Below are positions 31,601 through 40,071 of a stretch of DNA of 64,000 nt, piece by piece; positions within the stretch are counted from its first letter, which is position 1, and the number at the start of each line of letters is the position of its first letter. Where the stretch lies: NCBI RefSeq assembly GCF_039532215.1, contig NZ_BAAARN010000003.1, positions 124,001-188,000 of the forward strand. Direction: 5' to 3'. The notes under the pieces were generated by a model, which saw only the letters and a list, made by a program, of their open reading frames with translations, was not told the origin of the DNA and made no database searches. The DNA is from Pedococcus aerophilus. Its GTDB lineage: Bacteria; Actinomycetota; Actinomycetes; Actinomycetales; Dermatophilaceae. A program made the translations under genes and the position numbers.

Positions 31601-31625
31601 AACACTTAACTCGTTCACACGTTCC
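31601..31625 (-). promoter_or_regulatory. candidate ECF-type promoter upstream of the sigma gene
   Basis: On the minus strand GGAAC (31621-31625), 17 bases, then GTT (31601-31603), the general ECF -35/-10 pattern, with the sigma gene ATG about 90 bases downstream. Short motifs such as this occur by chance, so this is a candidate only. Confidence 0.4.
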
Positions 31626-31952
31626 TCTAGTGCGATCGTTCCTCGGTGGCCGAACAGGGCTGGCAGCACAGGATCTCGACGACCCGTGCACACCCGGTGG
31701 CACCTCGCGAGGCACCCCGAAGGTACGGATGCGCGGCGCCCTCCGTCATGTGACAGTGGGCAGGCCGGCGTCGCCCATCCCCGCCGCCACTGCCGGCATC
31801 AGGACACCGGCTCGCCCGGGCTCCGTGGTCCGGGCGGGCAGGTGCGCCGTCGGTGCAAGGGGCGGGGAACAACTCCGACGCGTGCTCTTCTGGCCGGTGG
31901 GACGCCGCACCGGTGGGTGCCGACCGCACGAGCGTGCAGCACCGCGGTCGTT

Positions 31953-31971
31953 CGTCACGAATCCGTCACGA
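31953..31971 (+). promoter_or_regulatory. 11-base-period direct repeat (GTCAC-N6-GTCAC)
   Basis: CGTCACGA occurs at 31953-31960 and 31964-31971, one helical turn apart. This spacing and the GTCAC core resemble direct-repeat boxes of OmpR-family regulators of the MtrA type. It lies 103 bases upstream of the small helical-protein gene. Confidence 0.4.
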
Positions 31972-32073
31972 GGATGCAAGACGATTGAACGAGGTCCGGT
32001 CATGTGGTCCTGCCAGTGTCGTCCTGTCTGCGAAGTCGCCCCGCTGGGGGCGCTACAGGAAGTGAGGATCGAC

Positions 32074-32307
32074 ATGTCAATGGCATCAGTGGTCATCGAG
32101 GAGATCGACGAGCCCACATCTCACGCAGTCGTCGCAGCGCAGCTCCGCGGCGAGGCGAAGGTGGAGGGCGACCATCCCGACCTCGTGGTGAGCGCGATCG
32201 CGACCGAGCTCGAAGGTCTGGGCCTCGAACCGGATCGCACAGAGCTCGAACGTCGCTACCAGATCGGCCAGACGAAGGTTCCGGAATCCTTGCGTCAGCG
32301 CATGTAG
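32074..32307 (+). CDS. small three-helix-bundle protein, unknown function
   Basis: 77 aa from the ATG at 32074, with AGGAAG/GTGAGG upstream. Predicted helices in SHAVVAAQLRGEAKVEGDHP and VSAIATELEGLGLEPDRTEL, then ERRYQIGQ. It resembles the small actinobacterial proteins described only as three-helix-bundle dimerisation domains. Acidic, cytoplasmic. It stands alone between the ECF sigma gene and a convergent lipoprotein gene 17 bases away. Function unknown. Confidence 0.65.
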   Translation: MSMASVVIEEIDEPTSHAVVAAQLRGEAKVEGDHPDLVVSAIATELEGLGLEPDRTELERRYQIGQTKVPESLRQRM

Positions 32308-32324
32308 CTCGCACCGCAACGGTC

Positions 32325-32930
32325 TCAGTCGGACGGGGAGGCCGTCAGGTCGGACCCGATGAGGTAGGTGTAGTCCCGAGCGTCGAGGGGGCGTTCGGTC
32401 AACACCCCTCCCGGCAGAGGGGCCGGGATGCGCTCTCCGTCGGCGGTGAGCGACACGTCGTCGACCCCGGGGATCGACGTCAGTGTCAGCACGACCTGCC
32501 CGACGGCGAGCGGGAGCTCACCGGCTCCAGGCGCCTGCCCACCCTGCCGGATGTCCAGGACCGCGTGGCCGTCACGCAGCGATGTGACGGACAGCCGCAC
32601 ACCGGGGCTGAGCGCGGTGGAGAAGCCTCGAGCCCTCTCGTCGTCCGAGGGACCTGACGCCAGCCGACGCATGACCTGCGCGGCGGCGGACTCCGCCGTG
32701 CTGGCACGAGCGGGAACGGGAACGGCGACCAAGGCCGAATCGCGCACCAACCAGACCTCGAGCGTGGCATCGGCTTCCCTCGTGGGATCGGTCGATGCGG
32801 TCGAAGGCCGGGACAGCTCGTAGGGCACCTGGGTGACCACCTCGGGCGAGCTCTGATCGGGTGCGCCGCACCCACTCGACACCAGCACGAGCACCATGAG
32901 CATCCACCTGAGGATCTGCGACCTCGTCAC
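32325..32930 (-). CDS. GerMN-domain lipoprotein (LpqB/CseA-like position)
   Basis: 201 aa, GTG start overlapping the kinase stop. Lipobox SSGCG at residues ~18-22. Residues ~55-170 fit the GerMN (sporulation/spore germination) domain: LEVWLVRDSALVAVPVP, AAAQVMRRLASGPSDDERAR, GVRLSVTSLRDGHAVLDI, VVLTLTSIPGVDDVSLTADG. LpqB, which follows MtrAB in Actinobacteria, also carries GerMN but with a long C-terminal propeller that is absent here. Third gene of the regulator-kinase-lipoprotein operon; probably modulates the kinase from outside. Confidence 0.85.
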   Translation of the reverse strand: MTRSQILRWMLMVLVLVSSGCGAPDQSSPEVVTQVPYELSRPSTASTDPTREADATLEVWLVRDSALVAVPVPARASTAESAAAQVMRRLASGPSDDERARGFSTALSPGVRLSVTSLRDGHAVLDIRQGGQAPGAGELPLAVGQVVLTLTSIPGVDDVSLTADGERIPAPLPGGVLTERPLDARDYTYLIGSDLTASPSD

Positions 32931-34305
32931 GGCGACACCGACTCAGTGACTGCGGCGGTCGGTAGTCGTACGACGAATGTCGCGCCGCCCCCCGGCGACG
33001 GTTCGCACCACACCGTCCCCGCATGGGCTCTGACCGTCTCCGCGACCAGGCTCAGGCCCAGACCAGTTCCTGGTCGAGATCCTCGCGACCCCACTCGAGC
33101 GAATCGCTCGAAGATGCGTTGTTGATCGGCCAGCGGCACCCCCGGGCCGGCGTCGACGACACGCACCTCGGACGCACCTCGCACACGAGTGAGGTCGACC
33201 CGGAGCAGACCCCCGCCGTGCAGGTCAGCATTGTCGAACAGGTTCACCAGTGCTCGCAGCAGCAGCTGTTTGTCCCCCTGCACGAGATGCGGTTCGGATG
33301 AGGCGCGCAGCAGTTCCGCTGGACGGTGGCTCTGCACCAGCGCGTGGCCCAGGAGATCGGCCAGATCGACACGGTCGAGCTCGATGGTGGCCACGGCTGA
33401 GTCCAACCGCCCCAGGGCGAGCAGGTGCTCGAGCGAGCGGTGCAGGCGAGTGACCTCCCGTTCGACCAGATCCACCACCGCCGACCGACGTCCCCCACTT
33501 CCGCCGTCCTCGGTGCGCAGGAGAGCGACACTGGTCATGAGCGTCGTCACGGGCGACCGCAGCTCGTGGGCGACGTCAGCGGCGAACCGGGCATCACGCC
33601 TGATGCGGTCGTCCAGCGCCTCGACCATGGTGTTGAACGATCCGACGATGACCGCGAGGTCCGGATCGGACGTCCCACGGAGGCGAGTGTCCATCTCTCC
33701 GGCTGCGATGCTCGCCGCCGCCGTGGCCACGGCGTCGAGGGGAGCGACGACCCTGGACGAGGCCGCCCGACCGATGAGAGCTCCGCCGACCGACGTGGCG
33801 GCGGCAAAGGCGGCGAGCACGAGCCCGAGCGTCTTCAGGGTCGAGTCGAGCTCGGTGGTCGGGGTGATCTCGTAGAACTCCGTGCCCACCGAGGGGATCG
33901 GCAACCCGACAGCGATGACAGGCTCTCCCCCGAGTCGGTGCCACGACCGAACTGCGGCGCCCTCCTCGACCGACGACTGGACCGAGGCGGGGATCGAGTC
34001 TCGCCCCTGGTCCAAGGATGACGAGTACCACTCTCCCGCGCGCCTGATCACCACGACACCTCCCGGCGGCGGGGACGTCCGGTCCAGCACATCACTCACC
34101 CGGGCTCCGGACGTGAGCAGCCCATCACGCACGAAGGCGGCATCCAGAAAGGCCTGTCTCAACGCGGTGGCCTGACGTTGTTCGACCAGGAAGTGTCTGG
34201 CCGTCAGGTACGTGCCGGTTGCCAGCACGACCGAGACCAGCAGTCCCAGCGCGGCGAACGACAGGGTCGACATCGTTCGGACGCCGAGGGAGCTCGGTCT
34301 CGAGC

Positions 34306-34309
<4 letters not shown>
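32927..34309 (-). CDS. sensor histidine kinase, MtrB-like
   Basis: 460 aa from the ATG at 34309. Two membrane helices (residues ~15-38 and ~155-180) flank an ~115-residue external sensor; a HAMP follows (RVVAPLDAVATAAASIAAGE), then HisKA with FAADVAHELRSPVTTLMTSV and HATPase_c with NLFDNADLHGGG, VDAGPGVPL and GTGLGLSLVAETVRAHAG. The AHELRSPVTTL box and the order regulator-kinase-lipoprotein resemble MtrAB-LpqB or CseBC. It overlaps both neighbours by 4 bases (GTGA), so the three proteins are coupled. Confidence 0.9.
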
Positions 34310-35088
<779 letters not shown>

Positions 35089-35161
35089 GAAACTGCAAAG
35101 TCTCGGACGCTGCTGTCGTCATGCCCTCTTGCCACGGTGGCGACATGCCGAAGGTCAGCTC

Positions 35162-35488
35162 ATGAGAACGACACCAGTGGGATCCTCTGGACCCGAGTGC
35201 GATCCGACGACGGTGGTGGTCCGCCTGCGGGACGGCTCGCTTGCCAGCGACCTCACCCACCTCCGGTCGGAGGTCGCGCACGCGGTCCTGCTCGGACACG
35301 GAGGAGTCAGCGTGGATCTCTCGGGGCTCGACCACCTCTCCTCGCCCACGGTTGCCGCGATCCTGTGGGCACGGCGCACCTGCTCAGCGCGTCGAGTTCC
35401 GTTCACGGTCACCGGTGGAGCCGGCCTCAACGCGAGGGTCCTGCGTTCCTGCGGTCTTGCGCACCAGGGATCGAGATCGCGGTGGTGA
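35162..35488 (+). CDS. STAS-domain anti-sigma-factor-antagonist-like protein
   Basis: 108 aa from the ATG at 35162, with AAGGT upstream. STAS fold: TTVVVRLRDGSLASDLTHLR, GGVSVDLSGLDHLSSPTVAA with Ser where the phosphorylatable Ser of SpoIIAA/RsbV sits, and RRVPFTVTGGAGLNARVLRS. The short length (RsbV is ~110 aa) fits. It overlaps the next gene by 4 bases and is followed by a phosphatase-like and an RsbW-like ATPase gene, the three roles of a partner-switching module, though each member is small or divergent. Confidence 0.75.
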   Translation: MRTTPVGSSGPECDPTTVVVRLRDGSLASDLTHLRSEVAHAVLLGHGGVSVDLSGLDHLSSPTVAAILWARRTCSARRVPFTVTGGAGLNARVLRSCGLAHQGSRSRW

Positions 35489-36003
35489 GCCATCTCGTCG
35501 GGAGCGCCATCGTCCACGCCGAGGTGGACGACAGCTGGGCGGTGACGTCGCTCGAGTGCGCGAAGGGACTCGTTCGCGTCGACCGACGTCAGGGGCTGAC
35601 CCGGGTCGTCGTCGGTGACACCCACGACTCGGTGGCCGGCATGCACGAGCCACCGGCCTTCTCCGCGGCAGCCTTCACCTCGGACGGCGAGTTCATCGTG
35701 GTGGCTCGCCGCTCGCCGCCGGCCATAGCCATGGATCCCACCGGCTCACGGATCACTCCGGCGGGGGGTGCGACTCTCGACTCCGAGTATCCGGAGCCGG
35801 GACGCCGCTTCCTCCTGCTGTCCTGTGCTGCCTTCGAGGACCTGCCGGAGTTCCTCGCCACCGGCCTCGAACGCTCCCCGAGCGAACTCATCTCACGAGA
35901 CGCCGAGGACCTGCTGCTCTGCATCTTCGCGGACCACGAGCGGGGCGCCGGAGCGGTGATCGATCGCCTGCCCCCTCGACCCTTGGGAGAACTAAACACG
36001 TGA
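35485..36003 (+). CDS. divergent SpoIIE/PP2C-like protein, possibly the phosphatase of a partner switch
   Basis: 172 aa, GTG start in a GTGA overlap with the STAS gene. GSAIVHAEVDDSWAVTSLEC leads into PAFSAAAFTSDGEFIVVARR, IAMDPTGSRITPAGGATLDS and a GRRFLLLSC...DLPEFLATG segment, the spacing seen in SpoIIE/PP2C C-terminal halves. The metal-binding GD and D.A motifs of active phosphatases are not convincing, so it may be inactive or only fold-related. Assignment by weak pattern plus context; 52 bases upstream of the RsbW-like gene. Confidence 0.5.
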   Translation: MSHLVGSAIVHAEVDDSWAVTSLECAKGLVRVDRRQGLTRVVVGDTHDSVAGMHEPPAFSAAAFTSDGEFIVVARRSPPAIAMDPTGSRITPAGGATLDSEYPEPGRRFLLLSCAAFEDLPEFLATGLERSPSELISRDAEDLLLCIFADHERGAGAVIDRLPPRPLGELNT

Positions 36004-36055
36004 CCAGTTCACGTCGGTCGGGCCTTCAGCGCCGTTCTGACGGCGCACTCGTGAG

Positions 36056-36481
36056 GTGTGCGCGGCCTGCGGGACGCCGGTGGTGAAGCGCACCAGCTCA
36101 CCGGCTCCCGGGAGGTGGCTCCTCTCTGGTCGACGTGGCACCCCCCGACTCGCCCGTGGGCTGGTTAGGACGTGGATGAGGGACCTGCACCTCGATGATG
36201 ACCAGGTCGACGACGTGGCACTGGTCTGCACCGAGCTCGTCACGAACGTCGTGCTGCACACCGCTGGACCGGTCAGCTTGACGGTTCGGGTGGATGGCAC
36301 GGGGGTGCTGGTCGAGGTCAGCGACGACGAACCGACACTGTCGCCAGAGCGCCACCGTTCACACGACCTCGCTGCCGAGAGTGGTCGGGGCCTGACCATC
36401 GTCGAGGCGATCTCGTCGAGCTGGGGTGTCAGGTGCGCCGGGAGGTCGAAGACCGTGTGGGCCCACGTCGACTTCCCGTGA
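36056..36481 (+). CDS. RsbW-like ATP-binding (HATPase_c) regulator
   Basis: Up to 141 aa; GTG 36056 is the longest start, GTG 36080 or 36083 (KRTSSPAPGRWLL) are alternatives. HATPase_c_2 motifs: N-box VCTELVTNVVLHTAGPVSLT, G1 VEVSDDEPTL, G2 ESGRGLTIVEAISSSWGVRC. This is the standard short actinobacterial anti-sigma/serine kinase-like protein. With the preceding STAS and phosphatase-like genes it could regulate a sigma factor by phosphorylation; the ECF gene at 30.9 kb is not the usual target type. Confidence 0.85.
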   Translation: MCAACGTPVVKRTSSPAPGRWLLSGRRGTPRLARGLVRTWMRDLHLDDDQVDDVALVCTELVTNVVLHTAGPVSLTVRVDGTGVLVEVSDDEPTLSPERHRSHDLAAESGRGLTIVEAISSSWGVRCAGRSKTVWAHVDFP

Positions 36482-36540
36482 ACGAGGACCGAGTCGCGAG
36501 TCACCGTGCCAGGTGCCGGTTCCTGCGAGACTCCTCGACC

Positions 36541-37851
36541 ATGGGACCACTTCGGAGAATTGTCGAGCGCTTCTGGTTCCTGCCCGGGGTGATGTGTCTG
36601 GCCGCCGTCGCGTTGTCCGAGCTGTTGATCACCCTGGACACCCACCTGGACGAGCCCGTCAGGTCGAGCTGGAGCAGGGTGCTCTTCTATCGGGTCGGCG
36701 AGAGCGGAACCCGAGACATCCTCGGCACCATCGCCACAGCCACTCTCGGTGTCGCAGGCACCACCTTCTCGATCACGATGGCCGTGCTTGCGCTGACGTC
36801 GTCCAGCTACGGTCCCCGATTGGTGCGCAACTTCATGGCTGACCGGGCCAACCAGATGGTGCTGGGGGTCTTCGTCGCCACATTCCTCTACAGCCTGCTG
36901 GTGCTTCGTTCTGTCGGAGGTTCGGGCGGCGTACCGGAGGGTGGGTCGTTCGTCCCCCACCTCGCGGTGAACGCGGCAATCGTCTTGGCCCTGGCCAACG
37001 TCGCCGCGATGGTCTACTTCATCCACCACATCAGCGACTCCATCCAGATCTCCACGCTGTCGGGTGGCGTGCGGACCGACCTCCACCGCGTCATCGACCG
37101 AACGTTCCCGGCAGCCCCTCCCGGTGATCCATCGACGGAGCTCGGGGATCCTCCGTTGCCCCTACGTGCCCGGGTGACCGCCCGTGAGGACGGCTACCTG
37201 CAGGTGGTGCGCCACCAGAGCCTGCTGAAGTTGGCGAGGAGGCAGGGCTTCGAAGCGGTGCTGCTCGTCCGGCCGGGGCAGTACGTGATGAACGGCACGC
37301 CGATGCTTGCGCTGCACGCCACGCGTGACATCGAGCCCGATGCGGTGGACAAGGCGCGCAGGCTGCTCGAGATCGACAACGCTCGAAGCCCGCACCAGGA
37401 CATCGACTTCGCTGTGCAGCAGCTGACGGAGATGGCCGTGCGAGCCCTGTCCCCCGGGACCAACGATCCCAACACCGCGATCAACGCGCTCGACGACCTG
37501 TCCTCCGGGCTGGCCACGCTGGCGTCGCGCCCCGTTCCCTCTGGGGTCCTACGGGACGAGCAAGGGGTCGTCCGGGTCCGCCTGGACGTCCCGGACCCCG
37601 TCCAGATCGTCACCGACGTGCTCGATCGGCTTCGCTGGCACGCAAGTGCGTCACCTTCAGTCATGCACGCGGCACTGACGTTGATCGAACGAGTCGGCGC
37701 CAGAGCTCACGCGCCTGCCCTGGTGGTGGCCCTCACCTCGCAGATCGGACTGCTGCGCGACGCCTTCGTCACTGCCGGGCACCATGCGCACGACGTGGAC
37801 CGCTTCGACCTCCGCGCCGTCAGCGTCAGCCAGAACATGCCTCACTGCTGA
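36541..37851 (+). CDS. DUF2254 membrane protein
   Basis: 436 aa from the ATG at 36541. Four N-terminal helices (residues ~10-160), then a soluble region. DUF2254 hallmarks: ILGTIATATLGVAGTTFSIT, VLALTSSSYGPRLVRNFMAD, HHISDSIQIS, and the highly conserved DIDFAVQQLTEMAVRALSPG with TNDPNTA. Function unknown; members have been proposed as ion-channel-like proteins. It is the last chromosomal gene before the left att-like repeat at 37860, only 8 bases beyond its stop. Confidence 0.9.
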   Translation: MGPLRRIVERFWFLPGVMCLAAVALSELLITLDTHLDEPVRSSWSRVLFYRVGESGTRDILGTIATATLGVAGTTFSITMAVLALTSSSYGPRLVRNFMADRANQMVLGVFVATFLYSLLVLRSVGGSGGVPEGGSFVPHLAVNAAIVLALANVAAMVYFIHHISDSIQISTLSGGVRTDLHRVIDRTFPAAPPGDPSTELGDPPLPLRARVTAREDGYLQVVRHQSLLKLARRQGFEAVLLVRPGQYVMNGTPMLALHATRDIEPDAVDKARRLLEIDNARSPHQDIDFAVQQLTEMAVRALSPGTNDPNTAINALDDLSSGLATLASRPVPSGVLRDEQGVVRVRLDVPDPVQIVTDVLDRLRWHASASPSVMHAALTLIERVGARAHAPALVVALTSQIGLLRDAFVTAGHHAHDVDRFDLRAVSVSQNMPHC

Positions 37852-37859
37852 GGGTCGGA

Positions 37860-37895
37860 GCCGACGAGGGGACTTGAACCCCTAACGCCCTGTTT
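37860..37895 (-). repeat. left attachment-site relic: duplicated 3' half of tRNA-Thr
   Basis: 36 bases identical to 41862-41897 except at 37887 (g for c), beginning gccgacgaggggacttgaac, in the same orientation. It covers the T arm, variable region and part of the anticodon arm of the tRNA, then diverges completely. A duplicated tRNA 3' half is the classic footprint of tyrosine-integrase insertion. Confidence 0.85.
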
Positions 37896-38357
37896 CTGTG
37901 CGCAAATCTTCCGCTTGTCTTGGCTGTTGCCGAGCGTCGCTGTGCTGCAACCGATTTGGGTCGGATCGACCACTGGACGTCTCGCGTCATTTCCGGCTGT
38001 CTCGGACCCAAAGAGATGGCCAGATAGATGGCAGCCGGGCCCTCGGCGGGCGACCCCGCGGGTCTGCGCACCGACCTCGACTCAGCACCACCACCCGGTG
38101 ACCCGCTGCGATGCGGGTACGAGGCGGAACGCAAGGGGTGCTGTGGCCCAGCCCGGCTGGGAGGTCGGGCGCGGCTCGCGACGAGGCAGCGTTCAAGCCA
38201 GCAAGAGACCTCTCACCAAGCCCTCGAGCCTGGCGTGAACTCGGTCGGCAAGAAGTGCGGGGGTCGACCGGGACGAGCCCACGGACAGCCATCGCCCACC
38301 CCTTTGACCTGCGCCGATGCCCTCATCGTGGAACTCCGCAGTGGCTGAAGTCGCCCT
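37896..38357. other. gene-free left end of island
   Basis: No supported gene in ~460 bases; base composition is more AT-rich than the surroundings near 37890-38020. An integrase would normally lie at this position next to the att site, but I see no conserved R-H-R-Y remnants. Confidence 0.5.
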
Positions 38358-38768
38358 GTGCGCCCCATCCGCAGGCTCTCCTCAGCCGCTGGCCGCTGCA
38401 CAGCTGGGTTCGTCCTTAACGGGTGCGCCGGTCAAGGCAGCGCGGAGGACCACAACGCCGAAGCAGTCGTCACACAGTTCGTCGGCTCCATCCGCACCGA
38501 CCCGGCAGCCGCGTGCGCACTGCTGGCACCCGCCACGCTCACAGCCCTCCAGGACCACGATGGAGACTGCCCCACCGGTCTGCCCAAACAGATCCAGCCC
38601 TCCAGCGGCCTGGCGACATCCACTGCGGTGTACGGCAAGTACGCCATCGTCCACGTAGGCGCCGACACCATCTTCGCCGCCCGGTTCGAGGACGGATGGC
38701 GTGTCACCGCCGCCGGGTGCACCCCCCAGGCGGATCGCCCCTACAACTGCAAGATCAAGGGGAACTGA
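38358..38768 (+). CDS. putative small lipoprotein, unknown function
   Basis: 136 aa from the GTG at 38358. Basic N-terminus (RPIRRLSSAAGR), a weakly hydrophobic stretch and a lipobox-like VLNGC near residue 23. The mature part has VVTQFVGSIRTDPAAACALL, ALQDHDGDCPTGL, VYGKYAIVHVGADTIFAARF and a closing CTPQADRPYNCKIKGN, with four to five Cys that could pair. The pattern (an NTF2-like fold with FEDGWRV.AAGC) is common in actinobacterial secreted proteins. It is followed after 1 base by a 27-aa membrane peptide and then by DUF6766. Island cargo. Confidence 0.65.
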   Translation: MRPIRRLSSAAGRCTAGFVLNGCAGQGSAEDHNAEAVVTQFVGSIRTDPAAACALLAPATLTALQDHDGDCPTGLPKQIQPSSGLATSTAVYGKYAIVHVGADTIFAARFEDGWRVTAAGCTPQADRPYNCKIKGN

Positions 38769-38769
38769 C

Positions 38770-38853
38770 ATGCGCGCCCTGTTCACCGGCTACGTCGTGT
38801 TCATCGTGCTCGGGATCGCCTATTGCCTCGCCATCGGGTTGGCGCACCGATGA
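38770..38853 (+). CDS. 27-residue single-helix membrane peptide
   Basis: ATG at 38770, one base after the lipoprotein stop: RALFTGYVVFIVLGIAYCLA then IGLAHR. It is a single hydrophobic helix with basic ends. Its stop overlaps the DUF6766 ATG (ATGA), so expression is coupled to both neighbours. Short peptides of this type occur upstream of DUF6766 genes; the role is unknown. Confidence 0.6.
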   Translation: MRALFTGYVVFIVLGIAYCLAIGLAHR

Positions 38854-39524
38854 AGAAGACTCTGCGCAACAACAGCCTCACCCTGGCCTTCACGGCCCTG
38901 CTCTTGGTCGCGCTGGTCGGCCAAGCGCTCACCGGGCGAGCCGGGTACAACGAGTCCGCGCTCGACCTTGGCCTCCCCACCGCAAGCATGCTCGAGTACC
39001 TGACGTCATCACAGTTCACCGTCGACGTCGCCGAGAACTGGCAGTCCGAGTACCTGCAGTTCCTCCTCTACATCCTGCTCACTGTCTGGCTGCTTCAGAG
39101 AGGGTCCCCGGAGTCCAAACCTCTGGGCTCCCCTGGCCGCGAAACTGACGAGGACCACAAAGCCGGCCGGTACGCGGACGACCACTCACCACGTTGGGCC
39201 GCCGTCGGCGGGTGGCGCACCGCCCTGTTTTCCAGGTCATTGGGGCCGACGATGGGCGCGGTCTTCATCGGGTCGTGGAGCGCGCAGTTCATCGCCGGCC
39301 GCTCCGCATACAACGCCGAACAGCTCCAAGACCTCCAAGTCCCCTTCAGCTGGTCCCAGTATCTCGTCGCACCCGACTTCTGGAACCGCTCGTTCCAGAG
39401 CTGGCAGTCCGAGTTCCTCGCCGTTGCCAGCATGGTCATCTTCAGCGTCTACCTGCGTGAACGTGGCTCACCCGAATCGAAACCCGTCGGCACCTCCAAC
39501 ACGGCCACAGGAGTCGAGGGCTGA
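38850..39524 (+). CDS. DUF6766 family membrane protein
   Basis: 224 aa from the ATG at 38850. The chain is an internal duplication: each half has a membrane helix, a GRxxYN loop, a WQSE(F/Y)L helix and the cap RGSPESKP (residues ~87-95 and ~207-214). About four helices with extracytoplasmic loops. I recognise the family only as DUF6766. As the main gene of the island mini-operon (lipoprotein, 27-aa peptide, DUF6766) it probably forms an envelope complex with those two products; substrate unknown. Confidence 0.82.
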   Translation: MKKTLRNNSLTLAFTALLLVALVGQALTGRAGYNESALDLGLPTASMLEYLTSSQFTVDVAENWQSEYLQFLLYILLTVWLLQRGSPESKPLGSPGRETDEDHKAGRYADDHSPRWAAVGGWRTALFSRSLGPTMGAVFIGSWSAQFIAGRSAYNAEQLQDLQVPFSWSQYLVAPDFWNRSFQSWQSEFLAVASMVIFSVYLRERGSPESKPVGTSNTATGVEG

Positions 39525-39597
39525 CCCGACAAGAATCCCTTTGCCTCGGTCACAGAGCGGCCACACCTTCACCTCGACCAGTCAGCGGGAGTCCCTC

Positions 39598-39906
39598 GTG
39601 TCGTCTGCCGACACCACCATCACCGACTCCGCTCTCACGTTTGAGCTCGATGCCCCCAGGGGCCGGTGGGGCCGCTCACCACCCCGCAACCCCGGCCCGT
39701 TCCAGTACGGGTACCGCATCCACGACCACTCCGGCCGCATCCGACAGCTCGTCCTGGTCGGCAACAGCGAAGACTCTGGCGGACAAGTCAAACGCCTCAG
39801 CGATGTTGCCGGGCGCATCGTCGACTCGTTCGGCAGCCCTAGCTTCAACGCCGACGGCACATCGCCAGCAGCGACGTCGTCTCTGCCAGCAGCGCAGCGC
39901 CGGCGC
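39598..39906 (+). pseudogene. truncated PAS-domain gene, relative of the PAS-ANTAR proteins
   Basis: Reading from a GTG at 39598 gives ALTFELDAPRGRWG, like the start of PAS-ANTAR proteins, then jumps to NPGPFQYGYRIHDHSGRIRQ and LVLVGNSEDSGGQVKRLSD, which normally lies ~45 residues further on. The segment is nearly the same as in the decayed copy at 12.05-12.18 kb. After GRIVDSFG similarity ends, and no ANTAR domain follows. Internal deletion plus C-terminal loss is the simplest reading. Confidence 0.7.
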
Positions 39907-40071
39907 CTAGTCGTCATCAGAGGGTGTCGCGGGGGACTCCTCTGCTTCCAACGGGACCGCCCCGCACTCCATCACGACTGGCTCGACATAGCCTGGCGGG
40001 GCCGGCGGGTCTGGCGTCACAGGGGGAAACGTCGTTCCATCCGGGAGCAGATGGCTTGAACCATTGGTCAT
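39907..40071 (-). CDS. possible 54-residue proline-rich small protein
   Basis: ATG at 40071 has a strong GGAGGTGG about 9 bases upstream. The product opens TNGSSHLLPDGTTFPPVTPD, continues with PAPPGYVEPVVM and ends acidic (EAEESPATPSDDD). No homology that I recognise and no membrane segment. It lies inside the island, antisense to the tail of the broken PAS gene. The good ribosome site is the main support; it could be chance. Confidence 0.4.
   Translation of the reverse strand: MTNGSSHLLPDGTTFPPVTPDPPAPPGYVEPVVMECGAVPLEAEESPATPSDDD

Larger units (their letters stand above)
31514..32073. other. 560-base intergenic region between divergent sigma and small-protein genes
   Basis: Short frames are open here on both strands, but none shows family similarity or a good ribosome site with codon pattern. 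Regulatory content seen: the ECF-like promoter at 31601-31625 and a GTCAC-N6-GTCAC direct repeat at 31954-31969. Confidence 0.5.
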
